The position numbers and the translations under genes were made by a program. The notes under the pieces were generated by a model. That model was given only the letters and a program-made list of their open reading frames with translations, had not been told where the DNA came from and searched no databases. Of a stretch of 64,000 nt of DNA, positions 22,344 to 33,926 are shown in pieces. The stretch spans positions 73,453,001 to 73,517,000 of the forward strand of contig CM060895.1 in NCBI GenBank assembly GCA_030762935.1, read 5' to 3'. The stretch's first letter is position 1. The number at the start of each line of letters is the position of its first letter. This DNA comes from Hymenopus coronatus (lineage: Eukaryota > Arthropoda > Insecta > Mantodea > Hymenopodidae).

Positions 22344-22509
22344 CATTTGCTTGGCAGCCATCATCAGCTCTCAGCGAATTTGCAAATATGGATAAAACTG
22401 GTCATCGTTGAGTGATACAATACTTTCATTTGCTTGGCAGCCATCATCAGCTCTCAGCGAATTTGCAAACATGGATAAAACTGGTCATCGTTGAGTGATA
22501 CAATACTTT
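22344..22509 (+). repeat. 83-bp tandem duplication in mariner 5' region
   Basis: Two units, 22344-22426 and 22427-22509, differ at one position (GCAAATATGG versus GCAAACATGG). A third unit begins with CATTTG at 22510. The unit covers the end of the 5' UTR and the first ~13 codons of the transposase. Confidence 0.92.
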
Positions 22510-23423
22510 CATTTGAAAGGTCTTACTCAACTAATATTAAAGCTGACTAGATTCTACGTTGGGGGAATCTGCTACTTCGTTTACATCGGTGAAATACATT
22601 GGATGGCAGAGTTTAAGCGCGACCGTATGAGCTGCCAAGACGTATATCATAATGGTCGACCAAATGAGGTTACCAGACCAAAAATTGTAAAGAAAATCCG
22701 CAAAATGGTGTTGGATGACCCACGACTGAAAGTGCGCGAGCTAGCAGACATTGCAGGCATTTCAAAAAGTTCTGTACATCGCATATTGACTTAAAATTTG
22801 GATATGAGAAAGTTGTGTCCAAGCTGGGTGCCGCCTTTGCCCACAAAAGAAAAAAAACAGCGTCGTAAGGATGTTTCAGTCGAGTGTTTGACAATGTTTC
22901 GCTGCAATAAAGCTGTGAATGGATGAGACGAAGGAACAATCAAAACAGTGGATTGAAGGCGAGAATAGGCCCCAAAGAAGGTAAAGACAGTTCCATCTGC
23001 AGGCAAGGAATGGCTTCAGTTTTCTGGGATGAACGCGGGATAATTTTCATTGATTATCTCAAAAAAGAAAAAGTAATCAATGACGAATATTATGCGAACT
23101 TGCTACAGTGTTTGAGCGAAAAAGAAAGTTTTGTTTCACCAGTTCACACGTTCATTATCGCCATGGTCAAGATCAATGAGTTAAAGTTCCAATTGCTTCC
23201 TCATGCAGCCTATTCCCCAGATTTAGCCCCTTCTGATTATTTTCTGTTTCAAACTTGAGGAAATGTTCTGGTGGTAGAAGATTTGCCAACAATGAAGAGG
23301 TGGAGTCTGCATTTGATGGCTATTTTGTAGCCCTCGATAGTTCTCACTATAAACAGGTATCGAAGCTATTGAACATCGCTGGGAAACTGTATCGAGCTGA
23401 AAGGAGACTATGTAGAAAAATAA
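22388..23423 (+). pseudogene. mariner transposase, frameshifted
   Basis: Starting at either ATG of the duplicated segment gives MDKTGHR, then a TGA stop, then VIQYFHLKGLTQ. Further on come WMAEFKRDRMSCQDVYHNGR, PKIVKKIRKMVLDDPRL and IAGISKSSVHRILT (the second helix-turn-helix region), KQRRKDVSVECLTMF, a decayed MDET (first Asp) and MASVFWDERGIIFIDYLKKE. ESFVSPVHTFIIAMVK follows, where a small deletion removed the HQDN-type second Asp. SPDLAPSDYFLF (third Asp) is intact. It closes with ELKGDYVEK and a stop at 23421. At least three frameshifts and one missing catalytic residue make it inactive. Confidence 0.85.
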
Positions 23424-23492
23424 ATATGTTTTCCCACAAAATGTTTGTGCTTTTTTTGTTAAGTCGGGTACTTCTGGGAACACCTTCGTATA

Positions 23493-24146
23493 TACATTAA
23501 TGTTCATCAATCGCACGGGTCCACAGACCGTATGAGCTTTTGAGATACACAAAATAGTAAGAAATATTCAAAACAAAAAATTAAAAGAGTAAACACGAAA
23601 ATAAAAGGACAAAGATATTCAGATACAGTAACTTAAACTTACAACACAGAATAGACCGCATTCAGATATAGTAATGTACCCTATTATAGTATACAAATAT
23701 ACTTAAGAGAAATATATATAGACACACACATACACACATAATATTAACACCACAGCAAATCAATGACCGAAAAGTATGACATAAAATATATGTAAAATAT
23801 ACCTAATCACCTTTGTTTAACTCTTCTTATCGCCCCCCCCCCCAACTATTATCAGACTTCATTGACTGTTGCAGATGTCGCTAATTACCTCGGCTGCTCA
23901 TGGGTCAGCTGTCTATAGTTTTCTCTTATGGTAAAACATAAGTTTATTGTAGATCTCAGTGTGAAATATAAAGGCTTAGAAATTTTGTAAATAACTAATT
24001 TTCAACAAGCATTCTACACTTGAATACGCATTTATTGATTTCGCTGCCAAGGACAAATATAAATTTGTCTCAAAATACCATTGTAAACTTCCACCAGCGT
24101 TGACTCAATGCTTTGCGAATCTGCTTAAAAGAAAAATAACACCCTT
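23493..24146. other. No assignable feature
   Basis: AT-rich; includes a CCCCCCCCCC run near 23835. No gene or repeat match. Confidence 0.4.
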
Positions 24147-25008
24147 CATTTTTACTTTCTCTAAATGTACTATGTACATAGAGAAGGTATTGCATTCCAC
24201 CCAAAAAGTCGATACCGAGATTTCGCCGGAAATAGCCGTTTTAGGATCCCCCGTGTCTAAAAAAAGCACTTTTAGAAAAAGGTCCGTGTCTGTCCGTGTG
24301 TCTATGAACACGATATCAAAAACAAAAAATGAGTAAAATACCAAACTTGTTATACAAGTTTAGTATCTTCCAAGGATGCGACACGAAGCTTTTGAATAAA
24401 ATTCCCCCACCCCAAACTACCCTTTACATGGAAAAAATTTCGAAAATTTTGATTTTCTCAAAAATGGCTTTAAGGATTTTATTAAAATATCTAATATTAA
24501 AGATATTTACTCGGAAAATAAAATGTATATCTTGAATTTTTTGGGGAACAGCTTCTGAAGATGTCTTTATTCTGGATAAATGTTGCTGGATCTTACATAC
24601 CTGCTGGTAAACCGTAAGAGATAGACAAAAACTTGCTGCACAAAATTTACAGATACCGTTGAAACACATAATTTATGCAACATACTTTTTTTCGTGGAGT
24701 TGACCATTTTTGGATATTCCTTGTTATTGATTTCAGTTTTAAAATACTTAAAAACTTTTCACATACGGGAATTTGTCAACTCCTAGCAATACAGAGGAAC
24801 GGTTTTCATCCACATGGCAACCAGTTTTTAAAAGAGTTGACTATTGTTTTAGCCTAGTGAATTCCCTTATTTCTCTTCTGCTTACAAGAAAGCATTTCTT
24901 CTAATGTTTATTTTGATTAGCATGAAGTAGATAGAAGCATAATATTTTTAACGATGATTTGTTTCAGAGATGTAGAGAAAGTCATGTGAATGGAACACAT
25001 CAGATTTT
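24147..25008 (-). repeat. Family A, full-length copy
   Basis: Begins TTTTTACTTTCTCTAAATGT with ACTATGTACATAG, ends GGAACACATCAGATTTTTA. The tract is GTGTCTGTCCGTGTGTCT. The overlapping frames of 78-81 residues are repeat translations. Confidence 0.9.
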
Positions 25009-25271
25009 TAGAGCAACTTGCACGCGAATTTTCATTCACCCTGACGTATATTCTGCTGGAAAACGAAAGTAAATTATCTAATGTTCTAAGCTGTCATGAC
25101 ATTAAACGGTTTCAAAACTGCAAAAGATAATAAAAAAAATGCTATATATAATTCTCTATTACTATTGTATAGTAATATAAAGTAATAAATAAAGTCAAAA
25201 CAATAAATTCTAATCTTAACAAAGCTATTAATAAATGCTGTGAGCATTTGTTTCGTATAAACCATAAGATC

Positions 25272-25943
25272 CCTGTTTACTTTCTCCTATATCCTATACG
25301 TACGTAGTAGGTAGAGAAGGTACTGTATTCTACTCAAAAATTACACACCTTAATTTCTCCGGAAATATGTGGTTTAATGACTCCTAAATCCAAAACAAAA
25401 CATTTTTAGAAAAAGATCCGTTTGCGTGTGTGTCAGTGGGCAGCATTATCAAAACGAAATACCAAATTTGATATTTAAGTTACGACACTTTACAAAGAAG
25501 ATTTTTTTCTCTCTCTCAAATGGATCTAACGATTTTAATTAAAATTTCGTATACTAAAGACAGTTACATGGCAAATAAAATTTATATTTTGAATGTTTTG
25601 TGAATAGATGCTGAACTCCTCTTAATTCTGAACGACTTTTGCATTACTAGTGAACTACTAAATGAATAAACGTAGATATTATTAAAGCATACAATTTGTG
25701 CCATAAACTTTTTTGTGTAACTAGCCATTTCCGAGATACTTCTTATTGTTGGTTTTAAAATTTACAATTTTTTTTCTCAAATGGGAAGTCACTATTCACT
25801 TTATTTATGCTGGTCATGCAAAGAGAAGGAAATTCCAATTGCATCACGTAGCGACCGGCTCGAAGGAACTAAATAGTACACCATTTCAACTTATGTTTAT
25901 GTCCATTATCACAAGATTTTGTAAGAACAATTTATTGCAGGAT
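25272..25943 (-). repeat. Family A copy, interrupted by LINE-2w
   Basis: It starts TTTACTTTCTCC and runs to AACAATTTATTGCAGG, where the LINE tail (GATAGATAGATAAATAG) begins. The remaining few bases of the copy reappear at 27621 beyond the LINE. Confidence 0.82.
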
Positions 25944-27620
25944 AGATAGATAAATAGATAAGTTTATTTGCCAGAAAAAAGTGCATTGTGTAGCAACGTC
26001 AATTACAAGTAATATCAAAAAAATTATTCAGACAATAAAATGCTTTTACAATCAAAGTGCGCTTCACTGACCTCTTAAGATTCAATGGAGAGAGCTTTAG
26101 TGCTACTGCTAAGTTTGTTATATAGATTTAATGATATTGTCTCAAAGTAATTTTGAATCTTACTATATTTACATCTATTTGTGTAAATATTGGAACTAGT
26201 TTTGGTGTGATGAAGATGCACTTTGGAACATAGATTGTATTTATGACCATTTTTCTTAGCAAATAAGAGGCCGTGGAACAAAACCAATGAAATTAAAGTT
26301 AAAATACCCTAATTAACAAATAAAGGTTTACAATAAGTTCTGGGAGCTACACCACATAAAATTCGAATTGCCTTTTTCTGTGATAAAAGCATCTTTTTAG
26401 CCAAACCATGGTTGCCCCAAAATAAAATACGATAACTCAAATGGCTATGGATTTTTCCATAATAAATAGATAATAAAACATTGGAACGCACATGATTCTT
26501 TAAAACAGTAACATAAATATACCTCTGCTTACTTTGTTGGCGATATAATTACTATGTGAACGCCAACCCAGAGCAGGTTCGAAATCAATGCCTAGAAATT
26601 TTGTACTAGTATCAGTTGAAAAAGCAGCACAACTAATATTAAAAGTGAGGTCAATTGTTTTGTCCTCATTGAGAGCAAGACTATTATATTTGCACCATTT
26701 ATCAAATTTTTCAGTAAGTGCATCAAGTTTATCGTGCAGACTAACATCAGAATTGACTGCCAAATCATCCGCATACAAATATGTTTTTAGACAATCATCT
26801 CGGATATTAAAAGGGAGGTCGGTAATATAAATTATAAAAAGTAAAGGGTCCAGCACAGAACCCTGCGGGGCAATATGCTTAACTGGTCTAAAATCAGTAA
26901 TATATCTATTACAAAAATAGGATTTGATAACATCCAAGCTGTTCTTGACAAAACCATAAAATTCCAATTTCTTAAACAACATTTCATGAGATAAAGTGTC
27001 AAAAGCTTTTGTTAAATTGAATGATCTACTATGAATCAAATCACCTTTATCAAGACATTTAAAAACATTTTGTCATAAATGCAAACAGAGCATCAATTGT
27101 GCTGCGAGAAGCTTTAAAGCCAAGTTGACAATTGGTAAAAAACGAACTTTTATCAAAATAGTGTGTGATTTGTTTATTTAAAATAATTCCAAATACCTTT
27201 GACATAACTGGCAATATACTAGTTGGTCTATAGTTTGAGGCATCAGATGTAACACCTTTTGTATAAATAGGAATTACTTTGGCATTTTTAAAAATGTCTG
27301 GAAATTCACATGAATCAATGCAATAGTTAAATAGATCAGTTAAAGGTTCACAAAGAAATTGCGCTGCTAATTTTAACGTTTTTTAATTCAAGCCATAAAC
27401 ATCCAGACATGCACTGTTGTTAAAGTTTTAAAATGGTAAGATAGACATGCTCAACACTAACATGACTGAACCGGAAGGTTCTCGTTGTTCTGAGTAACTG
27501 ATCCAAAACGTTAAAAGCATCATGATTAATATTAGGTAAATTAGAAATAATAGCCTCAATTTTATCAATAAAATTGAATTAAAACATTCTGGAGACAAAT
27601 TAAGAGGTATCTTGTGAGAT
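25944..27620 (-). mobile_element. LINE-2w, 5'-truncated non-LTR retrotransposon
   Basis: A minus-strand LINE of jockey type inserted in a family A copy. It ends in a short (TATC)n tail read here as GATAGATAGATAAATAG. From its 5' side the minus strand encodes, over broken frames, NAKVIPIYTKGVTSD and SNYRPTSILPVMSKVFG, then FFTNCQLGFKASRSTIDALF, then the catalytic domain and the C-terminal region. The endonuclease domain is missing, as expected for a truncated insertion. A related fragment lies at 61766-62495. Confidence 0.85.
26075..27039 (-). pseudogene. LINE-2w reverse transcriptase, broken
   Basis: Encodes the reverse transcriptase that copies the element's RNA at the target. Frame 27039-26500 has SFNLTKAFDTLSHEML, the PQGSVLDPLLFIIYITDLP motif (G of GVPQG lost) and the catalytic YLYADDLAV with both Asp residues, then STKFLGIDFEPALGWRSHSN. 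A shift of frame near 26495 leads to a second frame (26491 down to 26075) with ILFWGNHGLAKKMLLSQKKA, IRILCGVAPRTYCKPLF and a stop, then KVHLHHTKTSSNIYTNR and LYNKLSSSTKALSIES. The catalytic core is preserved, but a frameshift, a stop and loss of the N terminus inactivate it. Confidence 0.85.
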
Positions 27621-27655
27621 TTGGTAAGTCATGTGAGGGGACATGTAAAGTTTAC
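27621..27655 (-). repeat. Family A, last bases of the interrupted copy
   Basis: GTAAGTCATGTGAGGGGACA aligns with the family start read in reverse (GAAAGTCATGTGAATGGAAC). This places the 5' end of LINE-2w at about 27620. Confidence 0.45.
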
Positions 27656-29035
27656 TTTTCTAGCTCTGAATGAAATGTTTGTTTTAGTTGCTAAAGCTTC
27701 TGAAGTACTGACCTACTGCATCTACACCACTCCAATAATATATCAACATATTTCCCTAAGGATTCCTCCCGACAATATTTCTATGTTTCCATACACACTC
27801 TAATATCCCTTTTATACTTTTCCATCTCTGAAAGAAATGTATTTATTTTAGTCGCTAAGCCCTGCTTATATTTCAACATGCAACATTCAGAGTTGTTTTA
27901 TCTGTGCCTCTAAAGCATACAATATAACGAACTTAATAAGGATAAATTGATTGAAATATGAATACTAATTTGGTTTTGACATGCGAAAAAGCTGGGGACA
28001 ACAAAATGCGCTGTGGTGGAGCGCTGAGGGAAAAATATGAAACATTTCTGTAATATTGTGTGTTTGTAAGCTTCAGAAAACTATGGAAACTTTCATGTAG
28101 AAACAGTAACGCAAAACACGAACACAAGGGCTAATAGTCAGTTTAATGTAAAGGCTAATTTTATTTTTTTTTTAACACGAACATAAACACCATCTCCAGA
28201 CGCTAACGCTAACTCTTGCAATCTCCAAGCGCTTATGTTTGCGTTAACGCAATGTTTCTCAAACGTTTTAAAGATTGAACCCCTAGACATGAACGAAAAT
28301 TTGATGTACCTTCAGTCTTTCAATGTTATGTGCCTTTAACTTTTGCAGATTGTAGCGTTACGAATGTGTGAGGTTATGTTTAATGAGATAATGGATGTGT
28401 ACGCCATTATTTGGAAATGAACTGTTTTTCTGAATTAATTTCATCTGGTGAAAAAATAAGCTCATTATAGGCTTAAACTGCGGTTCAATTCGTTCGTCAG
28501 TAACGTAATTCACTATGGTTAATTAAATTGTTAAATGAGTGGCACATAATTTCAAAATAGTCTTTCGCTCAACTAGTGGGTAACCTGGAGGAAAGAGGAA
28601 AGTCCAACTCACAGCCTTGTATGATATAATTCTAACATATGACTGCGTAGAAAAAACACGAAAAGCCTATTATCATAAGTCATTTTCCTTCTATACCCAA
28701 GGAAACACGAGTGAATAGATGAAACACTGGTTTTTTAACTTTTAAAATATAGCTATAGTCTCAATAAACAATTCTAGCAAATTAACTTTAAAGATACGAC
28801 TGGAAAATTTATTTTCATTTTCTGTGTATGTACATCCTTTATATTTTTCCTCTAGAAACCTGCTCACGCACACCCTAAATAGGAAGTGCATATCCCCACG
28901 GGTGCAAGAATTACAGTTTGAATATCATCATGTTAACGAGATTCAAGAGAAAAGAAAAACACTATACACTGCATAGAACCAGAATAAAGGAAAACGGAGA
29001 AGCTAATTAATTTATATGAAAATCACCGTTGTCAT
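27656..29035. other. No assignable feature
   Basis: About 1.4 kb of AT-rich DNA with no supported frame, RNA or repeat. GCAATGTTTCTCAAACG at 28250 faintly resembles a hAT transposon end, but no partner end was found. Confidence 0.4.
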
Positions 29036-29265
29036 TGTAACAAACGGCGTGGGCTGGCCCATAGCTGTAGATCACCTGCCAGCTGTGTGAGAGGTCCCGG
29101 TTCGATTCCCAGTGAGGGGTAGGGGGTTTTCGCTAGCCCAGGTTATTCTCTATTCTATGATTAAAATTAAAGATAAGTAGAGACCTAACGACATCAAAAC
29201 ACGAGTCGTTAGGCAATATGTTCTAAAGGGAAATTCCGCCCATAGGACCATAATTGCAGTTGAAG
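29036..29265 (+). repeat. SINE C, tRNA-derived
   Basis: Head: GGCCCATAGCTGTAGATCAC (A box region) and GAGGTCCCGGTTCGATTCCC (B box). Body: GCTAGCCCAGGTTATTCTCT, then GTTAGGCAATATGTTC and AAATTCCGCCCATAGGACCA. The same end block occurs at 44370-44425. Length about 230 bp. Confidence 0.7.
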
Positions 29266-29689
29266 TATAGATGGAACAATAAAAAAAGTGTAAATTTTAC
29301 AGAAATATTATCTTGGTCCGGTGTTTCCAGTGTAGACCGCGACTTGAAGCTAAAATCTTCCAACGTTTCGCCCATCTTATGATGTGGCTTCTACAGGGCT
29401 AACTGCGTCTTGTCCAGCTGGCGTTCCTTCTTTTATAATTATTTTACAGAAAACATATTTCAACTGAATGGATATATGAATCCGGGGTTTAATTATTACG
29501 ATTATATCTCTCTGCATTGTGTGAAACTTTATAGACTTCCGTTTTCTTTCATTACATACGAAGCAACATAAAATGCATTTCTGAATCGTCTCAATTTTAA
29601 TATATTCCACACTTGAATTATCTTGTCTTCTGTTACGTATAATAATATTCATGTCAACATTCTTGATTCACTTGTCCAATTAATATATT
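29266..29689. other. Non-coding, with a possible decayed ribozyme-like motif
   Basis: On the minus strand, CCCTGTAGAAGCCACATC and GGGCGAAACGTTGGAAG resemble the CTGAWGA...CGAAAC core that Penelope-like and other retroelements carry. The 91-residue minus frame at 29377-29652 has no recognisable domain. Confidence 0.25.
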
Positions 29690-30118
29690 CACTATTATAA
29701 CAAATGTCTTTATTGACTCAAAATTTAACTCAAAGTTACAAATTAATATTTAAATTAACTGCTGCAAATAATTCACTAGACGTGTAGACAGTTTATGGCT
29801 ACACGCTATCCACACGCTGCGCAGCACGCTAACAATCCAGTCACTCACGACTCAGTACAATTCACAATAACAACTGTAATGCACTTCTTCCTCCCTTTAT
29901 AGCAACAAAATGACATCACAAACGTTCTGGAAACTTATCTAAAGTAGCAGAAACCAAGCTTGGAGAACAGTCTAGAGTGGGGTTCCCGAAGGTTCCTGTC
30001 ACATCTTCTTCCGTATTGTTTACGCGTCCTAGCTGTGATGACTCACATTCCATTTCCAGTCGCGTACCAGAGCGAACATGAGAGGTCGCACATACGGCCG
30101 ACATTTTCACACAATAAT
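29690..30118 (-). mobile_element. Candidate solo LTR
   Basis: The minus strand starts TGTGTGAAAATGTCGGCCG, has GCTATAAAGGGAGGAAG (TATA box) near 29900, ~130 bp of leader-like sequence with GGATTGTTAGCGTGCTGC, and GAGTCAATAAAGACATTTG (polyadenylation signal) near 29715 before an AT-rich end. TATA box, then AATAAA about 180 bp later, is the order in a retrovirus-like LTR. I find no internal gag-pol region, no second LTR and no clean target duplication, so class and exact ends are open. Confidence 0.45.
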
Positions 30119-30635
30119 ATCTTTTTGTTCAGAAATGGTTTCAAAGTAAGCAATAGCTTTTAAAGTACCAAAACAATATTCTAATGATGAAGAAAGAAGA
30201 ATCATATTACTCACCGTGCATATGTAAATAGCAGACACGCAAAATGGAATATTATTCAATGTATTACGAGGGTTTCATGTTATTTACTGAAAGTTCAAAA
30301 TAGACACTCAATTTCTCAATTAAAAAAAAAAATATATATATCTCAGTATGTTTATTAAAAAAGTCTCCTGGCATATTTAAACGGTGGATAACTTGATTAT
30401 CAACTTTGGTATTTATCTGAACTTCCTAGTTTAAAAGCGACGGTGAAATAGCGATATTGATTTCTTTCTCTTTTTCTTTCTTTCTTGTTTGTTTGTTTTT
30501 GTTGAATGCAATTCTTCCTCTACCTACTTCAGGTTTTTTCCCTTCACAACTTTTATTAACTAAATTTTTAAAAGAAAATATTTAATCATAAACAAAAATA
30601 ATTTAGATTCACCTTCGACAAAATCAGTTAGGTGC
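30119..30635. other. No assignable feature
   Basis: AT-rich; one CTTTCTTTCTT run near 30470. TTACGAGGGTTTCATGTT at 30268 resembles a mariner end but stands alone. Confidence 0.35.
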
Positions 30636-30800
30636 AAAGACCGCATTAACTGGCCAGGCGCTCCAGCGCTAACCCATCCCACACTCCAGCACTGCACTCT
30701 ACTCATGACTTTGCAAAGGGCCAGAGGTGGGGGATGCAGCGGTCGGACGGTTGGTTTTGGTCCTACTTCAGGCTCTTGTGCCGCGGAGTTAAGTTGTTTC
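30636..30800 (+). repeat. SINE P, 3' portion only
   Basis: GACCGCATTAACTGGCCAGG, CACACTCCAGCACTGCACTC and GGTGGGGGATGCAGCGGTC match the body of the intact SINE at 59035-59190. The tRNA-like head is absent, so this is a 5'-truncated copy. The 96- and 98-residue frames here are translations of it. Confidence 0.7.
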
Positions 30801-31116
30801 AGCAAAAGCAGCGTACCAGAATTAAAATATTTAAAAAAAATATATGCCAAAAAAAATTTAGTCCGTTATTTGAAATTGTCAATAAAGTTTCTTAAAAAAC
30901 TACCAGAATGTTTTTTGCAATGTAATTACAAATATGTACAACATGTGTCAAATATGCCTACACGTGCGTGGATATTTTTTTCAGAAATGAAACATATTTA
31001 ATTTTTATTATAATATCAACTGTAAGCAATCACATATCACATCATTAAGTTAAATTGTATAGAAAGGTTTATGAAAAGACATCACTCCCCTTTTTCTGTT
31101 TTTCAGCAACCTACAA

Positions 31117-33237
31117 TTGGGTACCAGTACGGAAATCAACATATTCTCTCTCCTAAAGGTAATTAATTACACATATTTTCTTTTTTGTAATAGCATATTA
31201 ATGAAGCATGAACATTTCAACTCTCATTTTGTAGCATGCTTTCGGGTCAAATATTGTAAAATATATAATCAGAAGGAAAATAACACCTGGATTACAACAG
31301 GCATTAAAACTTCTTGCAAACATAAGTGAAAATTATACCAAGAATTGAAACATAATAAGACCCCACACTTAGAATGTCACTACAAAAAGTACTGTAAAAT
31401 TCTAAAAGAAACAATAAAAGCTGCTAAAATATTGCATTATAATAAAGAGATATCCAATTCTGATAATAAAATAAAAACTATCTGGAATAAAATAAAAAGG
31501 GAAACAGGTAAGAGCTCTCAAGAAAGCCCCTCAATTGCACTGAATTCCGGTAATCAAAAAATTGATGATCCTCAAAAGGTCGCAGATATTTTCAACAATT
31601 TGTTTTTGAATGTAACAGACAAATTAAAAATAAACTATAGATGTAAAGAATCAGCAATAATTTTTTTGAAAACTTCTTTTGTAAACAAAGTCCCTGAATT
31701 TAAAGTAAAAATGACTACACAATTTGAAATAAAAAATATAGTAAATTTGCTCAAGACAAAAAATTCCTCTGGATATGATGAAATATCAAGTAAACTCCTA
31801 AAAGCATGTTCTCTCCTAATATGCATTCCCCTTAGCTATTTATGTAACGAATCACTAAAGAGTGGAATATTTCCTGACAGAATGAAGTACTCTATTGTCA
31901 AACCACTTTTTAAAAAAGGAAAACAAGATAATATATCAAATTATAGACCTATATCTCTCTTGTCTGTTTTCTCAAAAGTATTTGAGAAAGTAATGTTCAA
32001 TAGGCTCTATAATTAATTGGAAAAGAACAACTTATTTGCCAAAGAACAGTTTGCCTTTAGATAAGGAGTAGCGACAGATAATGCAACCTACAAGCTCTCA
32101 CATAAAGTGTTAACAGCGTTAAATGAAAAGGAACATGTCGGTGGAATCTTTTGTGACCTAGCGAGGGCTTTTGACTGTGTGAATTATGAGATTCTGATAG
32201 CAAAACTAAATTACTATGGAATAAAGAATAACATATTAGATTGGTTCATTTCATACCTAGAGAAGAGAAAACGAAGGATTGAAATTAATAACTCCAATGG
32301 GTATCAAAATAGTGCCTCAGAATGGAAATCAGTAAAACATGGTGTTCCCCAGGGATCAATCTTAGGGCCTCTTTTGTTCTTGGTTTACATAAATGATCTC
32401 CCATTATACATTACCAGTTTTGCAAGTATTTATTTATTCGCAGATGACACTAGCGTTCTAGTAACAAGTAAAGATTTCAATGAATGTGTAGTTAAATTAA
32501 ACTATGTTCTAAATTGTATGTCAAATTGGTTCAAAGCAAACAAACTCTCAGTAAACCTTGAAAAAACAAAAACAATTACATTTATAACTACTCGCTCACC
32601 ACAAACGCACATAGAAATAGGAATTAATGATACATTGTTAGAACAGCTAAATGAAGTCAAATTTCTTGGCCTTCAGGTAGATAAGCATTTGGACTGGAAG
32701 TCACATGTTAGCTACATCACACCTAAACTTAGCTCAGCATGTTATGCTCTCCGTGCACTGGTTAAATTTCACTCAATCGATGCACTTAAGTTGGTGTATT
32801 TTGCCTACTTTAACTCCATCATCGAGTATGGAATAATATTCTGGGGTAATTCAGTAGATAGTAAATGCATATTCCGGATGCAGAAGAAAGCTATACGAAT
32901 AATCTGCAATGCTTATAGCTGACAGTCATGCAAAGAACTATTTCAAAAATTGGGCATCCTCACCTTACCTTGTGTTTATATATTATCCATTTTAAAATTC
33001 TATGCGGTTAATCAACATTGTTTTATAACAAACATGGAAATTCATAACATTAATACTAGACAAAAGGGATATATTCATCGTCCCAACGTCTTCGTTGCTT
33101 TCAGAAAGGTGTATATTATGAAACAATCAAGATATCTAATGCTCTCCCCAGTAATCTCAAAGAAAATGTTGGGAATTTCAGGGCTTTTAAGGCCTCTCTT
33201 AAGAAGTACACTTGCAATAAATAATTTTACTCTGTAG
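31117..33237 (+). pseudogene. LINE-1w reverse-transcriptase polyprotein
   Basis: One frame runs 707 codons without any frameshift, broken only by stops at 31327, 32014, 32062 and 32920. In order: NNTWITTGIKTSCKHK (link after the endonuclease), KTIWNKIKRETGK, SNYRPISLLSVFSKVFEKV (RT motif 1), FCDLARAFDCVN (first catalytic Asp), HGVPQGSILGPLLFLVYIN (32338 on), LFADDTSVL with the catalytic Asp pair (about 32436-32447), NEVKFLGLQVDKHLDWKSHV, then IFRMQKKAIRIICNA and EIHNINTRQKG. It ends at a TAG at 33235. At 31327 and 32920, family members usually have Arg, so CGA-to-TGA decay is likely. All catalytic residues remain. No active protein can be made from this copy. Confidence 0.9.
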
Positions 33238-33926
33238 ATGAATATTTAAGTGACAAATATGTCTGACAATACCGTTAATAATCATTGTATTTATAAATAT
33301 TACAATGTATTGCATTTTGCGTATATTACTGTGTGTTTTTATATTAAAATTAAACTGATTTATACTTTGACTTGCACGAATGTGTCAAATGACTTCTTTT
33401 TTTTTTTTTTTTTTTTTTTTTGAGTATTTAGCAATGACACAAGGTCTGTAAAGCCTGATGTTTTGATATTTTACACTCTAGTACATAATTGTAAATCTTT
33501 GCATTGGAAATTCTATAACATATTTGTAAATATATATTGTAATTTGTTGACATTTATGAAGAGTACATAATACAATAATCATGTTTTATTTTATATAATT
33601 ACTACCAGTAACTATTATATCGATAATTTGAAAACTATCATCTGACATAACATTAGTTTTACATATAATGAAATTATATTTATTTATTTATACATTTTAA
33701 CACTATATTTTGATACTCTTTGTTTTTATGTGAATGCAAACAAAAAAAAAACAAGAAGAAGTATTCTGTTGTTTTTGTAACCTATGCTTTTAGCACTAGA
33801 GGTTTATACATTTTTTTTTCATAGTATATAAACATATGTATACATTTATATGCCTTGACAAGTTCTATGTTCAGTGGCTTTCTGGCCTAAACGAACCTAC
33901 AGAATGCTTTCTAATCTAATCTAATA
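31117..33926 (+). mobile_element. LINE-1w, near-complete 3' part of a non-LTR retrotransposon
   Basis: The best-preserved element in the window: a 2.1-kb reading frame followed by a ~690-bp 3' UTR and a (TCTAA)n tail (TTTCTAATCTAATCTAAT ending 33926). The UTR includes a 24-T run near 33400. The 5' part with the apurinic-like endonuclease is missing. A shorter relative is at 10688-11704. RT motifs place it near the jockey group; the exact clade needs a phylogeny. Confidence 0.9.

Larger units (their letters stand above)
22223..23492 (+). mobile_element. mariner relic 3, both ends present
   Basis: The left end TATACAGTGGCTGTTCCAGA and the complement of the right end, TATACGAAGGTGTTCCCAGA, form imperfect terminal repeats (15 of the first 24 positions agree by eye). 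Both abut TA. Total length 1,270 bp is what is expected of a mariner. Confidence 0.8.

Noticed and set aside
28248..28290. hAT transposon end (GCAATGTTTCTCAAACG)
   Set aside because: Only one end resembles the hAT form; no matching inverted end or 8-bp duplication was found.
30262..30300. Solo mariner end (TTACGAGGGTTTCATG)
   Set aside because: A single short match without a partner end or transposase remains.
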